The translations under genes and the position numbers were made by a program. The notes beneath the pieces are model-generated. The model was not told the origin of the DNA. It saw nothing but the letters and a program-made list of their open reading frames with translations, and made no database searches. From positions 2,793,501 to 2,857,500 of the forward strand of contig WPIO01000037.1 of assembly GCA_009760855.2 (NCBI GenBank): a stretch of 64,000 nt of DNA, read 5' to 3'. The stretch is from Cristatella mucedo. Its lineage: Eukaryota > Bryozoa > Phylactolaemata > Cristatellidae. Below, piece after piece: positions 21,155 through 32,614 of the stretch (positions are counted from its first letter, which is position 1; each line of letters starts with the position of its first letter).

Positions 21155-22254
21155 TAGAAAGCTCGTAATATGTAGACTCTGTAGGAATTCTTGTGCGGAC
21201 TTAACTGGCAAGAAAATCTAAAACGGAAATAACAGTGGTCTTCACTAGTAGAATAAACTAGTACAGACATAACAGAGATTAATGTTCTCATATGGAGAAT
21301 AGTGTAGCACCTAAGTCATTCAAATCAGCTTATTATGATAAATACTTCAGAAGCAGGAATTAGATTCAGAGATCTTTGCAAGCTATCGCCAGTTTCCCTT
21401 CTTTCTGTATGCAAACGATTCGCTATAGGATTCAATCTAAGCAGCCTCAGTGCACATTAAAACAATAAATCATTGAATGGTTGCAATCGTGTTTCATGCG
21501 ACTCCACTGCACTGAATCTGCTCTCCTCCGTGCAGAAAATGACAGTCTGCGTCACGAAGGTGAGGGAAATGGCACTTCCCTAGCCCAACTGAATCTGTCA
21601 GCTACCCCCGACACTATTAATAAGGATATCATGCTGGAGTAATTAAGATGACTGATTGGTCTGGCAAATGAGGCACAGGCATTGTTGAAATCGTACTAGT
21701 CTGGCTCTGTCCAATTAACGTCGTGACAATGTCAGGTCTCTCAGCCAGACCAGTCTCCCATAGAGTCCCAGATCCGGTCCCTACTCGGTCCTTAGCGATT
21801 CTCGATTAGCACTGTAAATCTAGGAGTTCTTTGCGGCCACAGAATGGGGTCGGCTGCAACTTCAAGTTTCAGGCATTATTGTTGTGTGCACATCCTGCTC
21901 CGTAGGCATGCGGCCGATGCCGTATAAGAAATCGGCTCGTTCGGTACGAAGTTTCTATAGGTTGTAGTTAGTCTATTGCAGACTAACTTCCAGACTCTAG
22001 TCGTTCAGAATCCGTGTCAAGCGATCGATTTTACCCTAATTTGTAATTTTAGCTTTGATGATCTGGCAGAGAGACCAGAGAAAATTCGCTAACAACGTAA
22101 TTCTGTAAAGCTCAGGTCTTGACAGCCGTGCTAGCTCTGAAGCTTGGTTTACTGGTGATTAATTTGCTTTTATGCAGGTGTCATAGCAAGTGATGGTGAT
22201 GAAATCGATTTGCAAGGATAAAATGTGGTTAAAAGGTCTGTAAAAGAGCCGTGG
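21155..22254. other. Arm B continuation, non-coding
   Basis: Bases 21155-21605 match 95-540, including repeat R1 copy 3 (21288-21605). Bases 21605-22254 match 4040-4640 and 5420-5509. No supported coding frame. Confidence 0.6.
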
Positions 22255-22549
22255 GTGGCTTGCCGAGGGGCGTCTCGCCTAGCAAAGTTTTCCAAGAAGA
22301 AAGCTCACGAGCAGGCTGCCATTCCTTGAAAACGTGTGGAAAATACTGGCAGAGTCGGCACCTCAAACTCAAGCTAGTAGTGAGGCAGGTCCACCCTCAG
22401 CTCATGCCTTTGTTGTGACGGCAGTATTGCACAGTAGCGATAATGAGTACCGTGGTCGTATTGCAAAGCAGTCTCAGCAATTTCCAAGCAGTGCTGCATG
22501 CTGTACACTACAGACCATAGGTTATAGCTATCTCGGTCTAAGCCCGTAG
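22255..22549 (+). pseudogene. Broken counterpart of the 5510-5797 frame
   Basis: Aligns with the 95-codon frame of arm A but has a TGA after AAIP (near 22326) and an extra base in the following GAAAATACTGG, which shifts the frame. If arm A's frame was ever a gene, this copy is dead. Confidence 0.4.
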
Positions 22550-22980
22550 TGCTTCTCCTCGGAGTAAAGACAGAAGTGAATACTACTCTCTGAAACCATT
22601 GCAACCATCTAGTCCGAAGTACCATTTAATAACTACCATTTTTCAGCTTGTTACTGTGTCAACACAAAACATGAAATATCCAGTTGTTCATCGCTATCGT
22701 TCTGAAATTTATTGATGTCCTAGTACTGTTGCTATCTGAAATTTCTCAATCCAAATCATTCGGTCTTGCCTAGAATACAGGGTCTAGAGTTGAGAGCTTA
22801 GGGCTAAAGGTTCAGAGTTTAGGTGTCAAGTTTGAAGAATGATGGTTTCGCTTGTACGCTTTTACGATCCAATTGTACAACCCGCCTTCTGACCAAGGTG
22901 GCATATACATGTTTCTAACAGGAACCCTGAGATAGAGTTGGTGCTAGATCTAGAGATATAGGTATATAAATATAAACATA

Positions 22981-23003
22981 AATATATATATATATATATA
23001 TTT

Positions 23004-23056
<53 letters not shown>

Positions 23057-23058
23057 AA
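22981..23058. repeat. AT/AC microsatellite
   Basis: Alternating TA runs flank an (AC) run at about 23004-23020. It is absent from the matching position in arm A, so it expanded after the duplication. Confidence 0.95.
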
Positions 23059-23290
23059 TGGCGACAGACATGTAAAAGAAAAAGTTAAATATGCACGGGT
23101 CGGTTGATTTAGCAGCCGAATTTATATGGAAATAGAAGAGCCTTACTGACTATCACTGCCGTTTACATTGGGCGATGAACAATCACTCGTTGTAAAACTG
23201 TAACATATGACCTGTGATATGAAGACCGAGCACCTTATCCCTTGATGAAGACCCATGATGAGAGAGGTTGGGAGATTAAACTGACAGCAA

Positions 23291-23466
<176 letters not shown>

Positions 23467-23714
23467 ATATGGTAAAGTTACGGGTGGGCTGAAGGGGGCA
23501 TTGAAACCCCTTTCGCAGCTGGCTGAAAGTGACCTGGCACACCCATTAACATAGGAACACACCATCACCAACGATGAAACTAGGTTTTATAGCCTCTTCA
23601 TGGACGACCAGTGAGTGTGTTGAATGCATTCTATAATTTTGCAATATATAGTTTTTCATAACTTGTGGGTCTTTTACTCTTACAGTTCATTCGGCTCCTC
23701 GCAGCATATGCACT

Positions 23715-24158
23715 CAGGCTCTTAGAGCTGGTGCCATACACTGCAGCTAGGCTTGTCAGTCATGAGCGTTGCACTTTACATCACACCACTTCTCGCCGAC
23801 CTGCACTGGCTACCAGTCAAGCAACAGGTTGATGTCAAGGTTTCCTCCCTCACTTTTAGGCCCCTTTATACTTTGGCTCCAGCCTAATTATCAAATCTAC
23901 TTCCCCACCAGGCCAAGCATCGTACCACTCACTTTTTGGAAGCTCGATGTTTATCTATGCTGCATACAAATCTCAAATTCTTTGGAGACTATGCATTTAG
24001 TTCGCATGCTCCCAATGCAGGGAACTCACTCCCGACTTGGATCACGACATTCACTGACTTAACCACATTTAAAAGAAACTGAAAACGCACCTATATATGT
24101 CAGCATTAAGTGGGTTCCTGTGATTCGTAACATACGTGCTTATGGGTTTGGACACTGT
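23715..24158 (+). mobile_element. LINE reverse transcriptase C-terminal fragment
   Basis: Arm B counterpart of 7048-7475, with the same truncation points and junction to an inverted partner. Frames are broken. Confidence 0.78.
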
Positions 24159-24585
24159 AATAATAATACTAATGCACTTGATAAAGCGCCGTCAGAGAAC
24201 TCAATCTCCTTCTAATTACCTAAAATCTGAAGCAAAGAGAAACACAATTGAATGGTGAGTAATATCATGCTTGATAAACAACACTAATAACATGGTTAGG
24301 CGTGACATGCACATTGTCAGAATGCAAATATGGTTTTTGGCAGCATGCACAGTGTCAGCACGCATAAACACATGAAGGACGGATTGCAGGGACCCACTGT
24401 CCTAAACAAATGTGTTTTTAAGTTCTTTTCAAATGTGGTTAAGTCAGGGGATTTTCTGACGCAAGTCGGGAGGGAGTTCAAGGCTTTGAGAGCATACGAT
24501 CTACATGCACGGTCTGGAAAGGATTTGAGGTTTTTACGAGGTATTTGTAGACTGTTGGATTCCGGTAAGCCGGTGGTACATTTCC
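24159..24585 (-). mobile_element. LINE 3' fragment, inverted partner
   Basis: Arm B counterpart of 7476-7912. Starts at an AATAATACTAATGCAC tail and runs back through the 3' UTR into the reverse transcriptase end. Confidence 0.78.
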
Positions 24586-25426
24586 CTGTTGCATTTCTCT
24601 AATCGCTCAAAATGGCTAAAAGTAAGGCGGTCTGAGCAATTACTCCCGGGGCTATCTAGACTCAAATAATATCTCCAGAAATCTAGAGCTTTGTAAATAT
24701 TTGTGTAATCTATGGCTTTATAGATCCTTGTATGTGAGGAGACTAAGTAGAAGTCCGACCTCACCAACATAGTCACCTCACCACCAACGTTGTTTTGCTA
24801 GAATCTCCTTAGCTTAACTAAAGTCTTCAGCTGGAGTATCTTATGACTACTTTAGTAATATAAAGTGTGCTGATCAAAGCTTTTGTTCGTTTAAATTCAT
24901 TCCAGGCGTTTGTTTATCCTACTACGATCAAATTGTTTCATCCTTGCATAGGTGGAAGCTGAAATTGCCTCTTAGCTTGATCACAATGGTGCTTCGTGGA
25001 AATCTTAAGCACTTCTTCAGGTAGCCAATAACATTCACAAATCTTTCTCTTTCTTATTGGAAAACTCTAATAGTCGACCACTCACATAGAGCTTGAGGCT
25101 GTTATCACTTCTAAATTTAGCTGGAAGGAAACTCTATTTAAAATTTAAATTTCAATGGGTCCAGAAATGAGGCTTAATATTTACCAATAAAATGCTTCTG
25201 GCCATGCACTTTTACAAATTGCTTTTGTTGTAACCATCTCTGCATAACACGTCCGTTAGTACGACCGTGATTCTCGTAACTTCATTCTTGAAATTATTGA
25301 CCCAAAAGGTTTTTTAGTGACAATGGGTGCCTGTTATCTCTAAAAATATGGGAAATTAAGAAACAGTATCTTGCAGTGACACACTGAAGCTCCTAATAAA
25401 ACAAGAAACTGCTGAACATCCATCAT

Positions 25427-25528
25427 TATTTTTAAAGCATCTTATTGAAACGTATAGCTAACACTTTTGCTCTAGCCGCCGATATAAAGCTCTTGGAAAA
25501 TTAAAGTACAGCAGGAGACGCCACTAAA
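25427..25528 (+). promoter_or_regulatory. Core promoter of gene copy 2
   Basis: TATAAA at 25483-25488, 46 bases before the ATG, preceded by GCTAACACTTTTGCTCT and GCCGCC. The CCAAT-like box reads TTATTGAAA here and is lost. Confidence 0.65.
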
Positions 25529-25595
25529 ATGTACGTACGCATATGTTTCCTTGTGGCAGTGACTTTTGCCACAGGCCAAAACATTGATTCATGTG
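25529..25595 (+). pseudogene. Gene copy 2: exon 1 only
   Basis: Intact first exon (MYVRICFLVAVTFATGQNID, then SC) with a GTAAGA donor, under a recognisable promoter. Intron 1 follows and can be traced to about 27785, but exons 2 to 6 are absent: the next recognisable family sequence is the upstream region of copy 3 at 27900. An unequal crossover or deletion probably removed the rest. The signal peptide alone has no downstream partner unless it splices into copy 3's exon 3, which is in matching phase. Confidence 0.8.
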
Positions 25596-26428
25596 GTAAG
25601 ACTAAACTTTTATGTTTCTTAGTTGCTCAGAGCCTCGTCAAAGTATCAATGCTGAAGGGGAGCACATTCATATGAACATGCATACTCTCTAAGGTGTACA
25701 TAGTTTTGTTGTTTAACCACTACATCTAAATTGCTTGAAGCTGTATTTGTTTGTAGTATTGTACCTGAATATCTAGTATGTAAAGTAATTGCAGGGTGGA
25801 TCTTGTTTGCACTAAGTGATGGCGGCTGGGATTAAGTTTTTTAATATGGCTCAAACTAGGCTGCAAAATCTCGGTTTTCATAGAAGACTGCCCATTAGCT
25901 CCAAGACTCGATCGCCTAAACCAGTGAAGCTAGCATTATCTGTCTACGTAAGATAAGTGCAAGGAGGAGCATACTCAGGCTGCCTTATTTAGAATGCCGA
26001 CGTAGCTGCCATTGAACAGTTTGCCACGGCAATATAGAAGCATCAGCTGCTGATCTCATCCGGCCGATAGATATTCTGCTGGAAGTGAAACGAATATTTT
26101 CTTAGGATATGCTTTGGGCAACCTGAATTTAACAGTCTACTGAATAAGGCATTCTATTGAGAGCACATTGCTGAGTGTTCTCAGTTCTCGCTGGATGATT
26201 AGGCTCAGGGTACAATATTCCTGATTACTGACCAAGGTGTAAGCAGTGTGCACAATGTCAATAAAAACAGTAGCTTTGGCTTCCATTACAATTACTGTGC
26301 CATTTTGCTGACAGGGTCCAACGGTGGCTGGTAATCTTGATTTCGTGAGTACACAGCATAGCTAGAAATAAGATTACCGATATAAGTATCAGTTACTCAA
26401 CAGCTCACCTCCTATCATGGTTGTTTAG

Positions 26429-26600
26429 TTTGGGGCGTGATAGCCCAGGAGGTAAGGTGCTCGCTCTTCATGACCATGTTGTTGATTAGCATTCTGCATT
26501 GGCCAATCCTTTATTGCAAACTTAAAGCTGTGTCGATCGCCGGCATGGCTCTTCAGCTGGTATACAAAAGATGCTTCTAAAGGGGCCAATATTCTTTTAT
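26429..26600 (+). mobile_element. tRNA-derived SINE, family S2
   Basis: A tRNA-like head (GTGATAGCCCAGGAGGTAAGG as A box region, GCTCGCTCTTCATGACC next) with a decayed B box, then the S2 body (CCTTTATTGC, GGCTCTTC, TACAAAAGATGCT). It lies at the same place in intron 1 as the SINE at 29699 in copy 3, so it was inserted before these copies split. Confidence 0.6.
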
Positions 26601-26859
26601 TTACAGTCTGGGCGTATTTCTTGACTACGTGAATTGAAAACCCCGACTGCGATGATGCAGCAGACTTAAATGTATCGTTTCACTACGTGTATATTCTTAT
26701 TATTAGAAGACGTTACATATTGCTGATAAAGCACAATAATACGTAAGACTGACAATTTTGTGTAGGCTGTAATGACTACACTGTGTAAGAGACAACTGAG
26801 ACACTGAAATCCTTAAGAAACTCCGATACTCTAATAAAGTTCTCAAATCGTTTATTCAC

Positions 26860-27130
26860 CAGTAGCACTTCTCACTCCCAGCCAGAGCACCCCAACTGCT
26901 CCGCCGCGAGTTAACTTCCTCTCTGCCCCTTCCCCCTGGTCGACTCCCCTGATTCGTCGACCACAACTGTGCACCACCCGACCCTGATTGTGAATCCACC
27001 ATCTGACCACCGGCTGGTTCGTGCCACATCAAAGGCGGACCACAGCAGTGCACCTGCCGACCCTGATGGTGAATCCACCATCTGGCCACCAGCGGGTTAC
27101 CGGCTTGTGTCCAGGCCAAATCACAGGCTC
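26860..27130. repeat. GC-rich insert with a 79-bp direct repeat
   Basis: Clearly more GC-rich than its surroundings. Two units starting GACCACA at 26959 and 27038 share CGACCCTGAT, GTGAATCCACCATCTG and GGTT words. It has no counterpart in intron 1 of the other copies, so it was added to this remnant only. Both strands have short open frames (85-87 codons) without known motifs. Confidence 0.6.
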
Positions 27131-27899
27131 ATCAAAGGAGCCGGCATACAATGCATACATACATACGAACTACATCTAACAGGCATGACTTCAGTACCTC
27201 CAGCTACAAAACAAAGAATACAATAAAAGGACCACTAGCAAATTCAATCGTCAAAGACTGCTCTGCTGCGAGGAAGTTAGTCATGCGTTGCTCCTGTTAA
27301 TTGATAGCTTACACTGTGCCTACGACAATATCAAAATTTGGCTGATTTCTTTTCATCGACTCTCGTCAGTGGATTCTAAAGCACCTGGATTAGGATTCAA
27401 TTTCCCAGAGTATTTAAAGGGATTTATAAATAATAGTGTCATGTTATTGCTATTATATAAGAAACAGCCCACAGAAAACCTTAAGTCAACACTATGAGCT
27501 TTAACCGAGAGTTTATGTTTATTTTTCTGTTACATCCAGCTCAGAGGCATCGCGAATGCCATGCAAATGCGTACAGCAGAGTGTTCGGTTATTCAGCATT
27601 GTTGTGTAATGTATCTCGGTCTGTAACTCTCAAAGACCATATGGGTGTTTCTCAGGAGAATTTTGCATAGCTCACTCACAGCCCAAGCAGTTTTCGGTAC
27701 GCATTCAACAACCCACAGACTTCATCTCAAGCAATAAAGAGAAAGTGGGAAGCATAGCAAATTCAGGAGAGCAGTTAAGGTAGTGAGTACGACCTCTTCA
27801 TTAATAGAAATTGTGTGGCTCAATGCTTCTATCTGTATACATTCGTTTTTCATGCGTTTTCTATCTTACAGCGATAGCACTTAATTAGTCTTTCCATCT
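27131..27899. other. Residual intron 1 of copy 2
   Basis: Bases 27283-27785 match 9640-10140 of copy 1's intron 1. After about 27787 the match stops, and the sequence leads into the upstream region of copy 3. This point is the likely recombination joint. Confidence 0.6.
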
Positions 27900-28514
27900 C
27901 TCAAAGCTGCAAGTGCCTCTCGCCCTGATCACAATGGTGCTTTATGAAAATATTAAGCACTTCTGAAAGCTGCCAATAGCATTAACTGAGCTCTCTCTAA
28001 CTGATTAAAAACATATAACATTTGATCAGTCACACAGAGTTTGTGGCACATATAACCTTTAAATTTGGCCGTAAGGGAAGGTAACTCTAATTGAAATTTG
28101 TATTTCAATGCGTGCAGAAATATGGTTTCGAATGTATCATTAACTTTTTCTTCATCGATGTAGTATGACATTTTTTTTGGAAACTATTTTGAAAAATATG
28201 TCCCGTCGTTGGATAGTGTTTTCTAGTGGCTTCATTCTTGGCATAGACCTGTGTGCGAATGGAAATTCCTTTTTTTAGTGCACCTTGATATACCTGTAGA
28301 TTATGCGTGCTGCGGGTGAGTCAGTACTGGCTGCAGAGGTCTATTTCATCTTAATGCTTAGACTCTCAACTTTTGCTGAAGCCTCCAAGAATAATACAAA
28401 ATCCATCCGTATTTTCACAGCAACGCACCCGTGTTATCTCTAGAACTATGTAAAACTAAAAAAAAGCAAATTGCAATTACATGCTGCAGCTCCTAACGGA
28501 ATGCGGAACTCGTA

Positions 28515-28630
28515 AATCATCTGTCGTTATTTTTAAAGCATCTAATTAGACAGCATGGCTGACACTTTTTCTATTACTACCTTTATAAAGCCCTCGGAAA
28601 ATCAAAGTTACGACAGGCAGCGGTAGTAAA
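28515..28630 (+). promoter_or_regulatory. Core promoter of gene copy 3
   Basis: TATAAA at 28584-28589, 47 bases before the ATG, preceded by TTTTTAAAGCATCTAATTAG (CCAAT-like box altered) and GGCTGACACTTTT. Confidence 0.65.
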
Positions 28631-28865
28631 ATGTATGTTCTCATATGTTTTCTTGCGTCACTGACTGTTGCTACCGCCGGCCAGGGCGTAGATTCGTGCG
28701 GTAAGGTTAAACTTTCAGCTTGCTTACTCGCGTCGAGCCTCGTCAAAGTATCTACTCTGCAGAGTAACAATTTAGTTTAGTCTTGCATGTTTTTTTTAGG
28801 TCTACCCAATTTTATGGTTAGCCTAGTTTGCTTAAATGCTTCTCTCAGCATCGAGCTCTGCTGAC

Positions 28866-28996
28866 GAGCTGGTTTGGCCCAGTGGTTAAGGTGCTCGCCC
28901 AGACCAAGGTTTGCCGAGGTCGTGGGCTCGAGCCCTGTGGCATATGTGAAGCGCCTGAATATAGAATAGGTTATCTTAGGGCGCTGTACGAATATA
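28866..28996 (+). mobile_element. tRNA-derived SINE with LINE-like 3' tail, family S1
   Basis: The head has an A box (TGGCCCAGTGG, 28875-28885) and a B box (GGCTCGAGCCC, 28925-28935) as in a tRNA-derived polymerase III promoter. The tail (GTGAAGCGCCTGAATATAG, then GGGCGCTGTA) matches the 3' end of the resident LINE (GTAAAGCGCCTAGAAAGAG, then GGGCGCTTTA), including the GCGCC/GGGCGC stem. Such tail sharing lets a SINE borrow the LINE's enzyme. It lies in intron 1 of copy 3 and is absent from other copies there. A second member is at 60483-60617. Confidence 0.85.
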
Positions 28997-29698
28997 CTTT
29001 TTCTTTCAAAGTATCGCACATGAATGTTCAGAGATGCCAGCTGACACGACAATGAAGTTTTTTGCACTCAGCGATGGTGGTAAAAAGAGGTTTTTTAACA
29101 TGACGCAAGATAGGCTTCAGAATGCCATTTTACATATATGACTGACAATCAGTCCAAAGATTCGATCACCTAGTCCAGTGAAGCTCGCCTTACTAGTCTA
29201 TGCAATTCAGCACCAACGAATAGCTGACCCAAGCCGCATCATTTATATCTAAGCAGATGCCGACGTAGCTGCCTTCACGCCGTTTACCACGGAAATGTGG
29301 AAATATCAGCAGGAGCCTACATCTGGCTGATCTGCTGCTGCAAGAGAAGCACAGAATATATTCCTAATTTATGCGTAAAGCGACTCGAACAGAAAACTTG
29401 AATGGAAGAGCTATTTAGGTTAGAGTGCAAAGCTAGGAGCTCTCAGATCTTGGTGATGATTTGACTGACAGGGCAATAACGTTCATTGCGGACCAAAGCG
29501 AAAGTGCTGTGCATAATTTTAGGAAAAAAAAGTGTGGCTCTCGCTTCGATTACGATTTCTTTGCCGTTCCGTTTTGCTCACAAGGTCGAAAAGCTAGCCG
29601 TTAATCATGATCGCGTAAGTACACCACGAGGCAAGATATAAGATCTCTTATTTAAGGTTCGTTTATTAAAAAAACTCATATCGCATTATTGTGGATTA

Positions 29699-29840
29699 GC
29701 TAGAGTCGTTATAACCCCGGAGTTAAGGTGTTCGCTCTTCACTTCAGAGTTAGTGGGTTCAAATCTTGCAGTAGGCGGTCCTTGATTGTCAACTACAATC
29801 GGCGGGAATCGCCGCTAAGGCTCTTCTGCCGGTATGCAAA
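29699..29840 (+). mobile_element. tRNA-derived SINE, family S2
   Basis: Head with TATAACCCCGGAGTTAAGG and a B box GTGGGTTCAAATCTTGC, then the S2 body (GGCGGTCCTTGATTG, GCTAAGGCTCTTCTGCCGG). It occupies the same intron 1 position as 26429, with alignable flanks. Confidence 0.7.
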
Positions 29841-31365
29841 AAAACGTGCTAAATCTGATAATATTTTTTTTATAGTCTGGGTGTATTTGATGATAATCTG
29901 GCTCGAACATTCAACCGTATAGATGTAGCAGAATTTGAATTTGTTTATTAACTACATCCATTAGTTCCCCAGTAGAAGCCAATTCATAATGCTGATAAAG
30001 GCCTCGGAATACTTAAAACTGTAAATGTTGACGAGACTGTATCGTAAAGGAAAACTAAGATGCTGAAAACCTTCAAGAACTCCCGATACTTTAGTAGGCT
30101 CAACTTAACCTCCCACAATAAAAAACCTTAAAAGGGCCACTGCTAAGTTTACTCAGCCGAGACTGGTCTGCTGTGATGAAATTTAGCCAGGGATGGCTCC
30201 TACTGATTGATCGCTCTCCCTGTGCAAACTTTGATCTAAAGAAATTTGGCTAATTTGTTTTCATCGACTTTCTGAATAATTTATCTAACACCTGCATTGA
30301 AATTTAATTCTGCCGGGAGGGGCTTATAAAAGGATCATCATTATTAACATTATAAATAATATCATCATTGCCATTATTATTCTTATTATCATGTAAGCAG
30401 CAGTCAAACAATTGCTTCAGTTAACACAATTAGCCCTAACCGAAGTGCTTCTTTATTTTTGTGTGAAATCCAGTGCAGCTGCATTGCAGATGCCATGGAA
30501 ATGTGTATACAGCAAAGTGACTGTTTATTCAGCAAACACGGTTTCTTGCTAACTAATCCTGAGGTTGTAGCTTTCAGAACAGGTTTTGTGATGTGGTACA
30601 CTCTCGGCTGCAAAGAGATCCCTGGTGACAATGGCACAAATCGCTTCGAGAATGTATTTAGACTTCGCAGAAAATAGGAGCTCACTTTGGTGGCATTATT
30701 GTGCACAGTCTATAGAAATGTGTTTGTGTAGTATTTTCTCTTTATTTCTGCTGCCGTTATGTGTGATAGCATTCCGCCAAAGTTCCATGCAGTTGGTGGC
30801 GTGCGCATCCAAGCCTGCCAAAAAGCAGGCGATGGGAGCTGCAACATACAAAAAGTCAATGCCATCAGCGCCGGCCATTGTTAGAAGCTGTGCGAAACAC
30901 TGACAGATGCCTGCAGACTGTTCACGTACAATGCTGCCTTGCAGCACTGCATCATTTACGACCAGGACTTCTACTCATCGTGGACAACAGTCAACACCAG
31001 AGACTCTAACTGGACGAGCTACTAAAAAATTAACCCCAGTATGTACTCGTGCGAGTGCTCGATGAGCCCAAGTTTAACCCTGAGCCTTTTGCGATCCTAT
31101 TTTAGTTTAGTCACTATATACTTGTTGATGTGTTTCAGTGCTTTGTGCTAATTAGTAAAAAGCTTAGCAGGCAAATTGTACGATAAAGCTTACAAATCAC
31201 GCAGCATAACTTGATGTGTAGAAGCTTTGGTGTGTATGTGGGTGTGAGCTCGCACAAAGGCACCAAAACGAATGAGAAAATGGAGTGAGCTCCAATGTTT
31301 TTTGAGTATGAGGGTGCGCAGCAAGCGATTGCCGGACATGAGGGGTAAGTTGCTTCCCCTTTCCT

Positions 31366-31400
31366 AAATCAAACCGGGCTTCAGAAGCCCGGTTTGATTT
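31366..31400. repeat. Perfect 17-bp inverted repeat in intron 2 of copy 3
   Basis: Arms 31366-31382 and 31384-31400 are exact reverse complements around a single A. Related, less perfect arms occur at the same intron position in copy 1 (near 11043), copy 4 (near 37857) and copy 6 (near 57300), each followed by CACTGAAAGCC or a close variant. Confidence 0.9.
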
Positions 31401-31878
31401 ATGAAAGCCGATAGGCAGGATGCAATTTTGATCGATGATGGGACATGCTATGTTGAATTGTTTCATTGGCACGTAAGAGCCTTTGGTGAATTCTGAGCTT
31501 GTTGATCTTCCAGGCACACACAAATGTGTGTAGCAGAGTTATTCTCATAAGAAAATACTGACCACGTATTTACTGGCGTCCTAAAAGCAGTAAATAATTT
31601 TTTGAGGAGCATGAATGTGAATTGTAAATTAAGCATATACCTTAAGCTGAGATGAGACGTACAATCTATTGCACCAATAATTCCTAAAGGAACCACTCTA
31701 GGGGGCTGAGAAAAGGTTGTGATGCTTCAGTAAATTATAATAATCGTTATGAGTACGTAAGAAAATAATGGCAAAGTACTTATTGGCGTTTTTAAAGTAG
31801 CACATATCTTTACAGGAGCATGAATATAAATTGGAAATTAATCATGTACATTACGCAGTGATGACACGTACAATCTGT

Positions 31879-32614
31879 ACCCAGGCTAGGTTCGGTTGGC
31901 TTTGACCGAACGGATTAATGCGGGTAACGGTCACCGGCTAGGCCGGTGTCGGACCTACGGCATGGCCGGATGTGCGGTGACGAGAGGTCACCGGGGCTCT
32001 TGGGTAGGAGAAGTTGGCCGAGAAAGTCGTGGTGTTGGAGGCTTCCGGTCTCGCCGAGTTATGCACCTGGATGGGTGCAGGCGTGCTCCGGCGGTGCGGC
32101 CACGCATGCAAGGCAACGAGTGCCCAAGGCCCGAGCGGAGCTTGATAGCACGCTCATTGTTGTGACTGCTATATTCCGCGCTTCCCGTGTAGCGGGTTTC
32201 TGACCCCCCCCCCCCTTGAGTTGGCGTCTTTCGGCGGAAGCTGTCGACTGTGGTGGACGTCGACTCTGACTAACCAAGCAGTTACTCAGCTAGCCGGATC
32301 GTTTACGGTGTACGCTCGTACTGTTGGATTCGGAGTCTGTACAAAGGCAGGATTGTGGAAGCCGACTGACCAACTATCACATTTGTTCGCGCTTGCTGCG
32401 TCATCTCGCGCCAACATAGTTACTTTGTATAGGACCTTCCTCTGTAGACTTGTTTAGTTCCGCTGTTGATGTTGGGGCATGCGAAATTATAAAGAGGTCT
32501 AAACTGGCGGCCACTCGTCTTACCCAGCTCAGTGGCATGGCGAGCGATGGCGTGGACGGAGTATGGCTGGGCTTGGCGGGAAATAGCCTGCGAGCGCTGG
32601 AACTGGGCTAAAAC
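31879..32614. mobile_element. GC-rich 736-bp insertion of unknown type
   Basis: Sits between TCTGT at 31874-31878 and TCTGT at 32615-32619. A duplicated copy of the surrounding intron (about 31610-31760) shows the site without the insert. The insert is much richer in G, C and CpG than its flanks and holds a run of ten or more Cs (about 32206-32216). I see no clear terminal inverted repeats, tail or polymerase III boxes, and its short open frames match nothing I recognise. It could be a non-autonomous DNA transposon or processed host sequence. Confidence 0.55.

Noticed and set aside
31896-32203. Two overlapping arginine-rich frames in the GC-rich insertion
   Set aside because: GC-rich DNA lengthens chance frames; no motif, and frames overlap on both strands.
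31879-32614. Bacterial contamination as the source of the GC-rich segment
   Set aside because: Short matching flanks and a visible empty site in the adjacent duplicated intron favour insertion, and no bacterial gene can be read in it.
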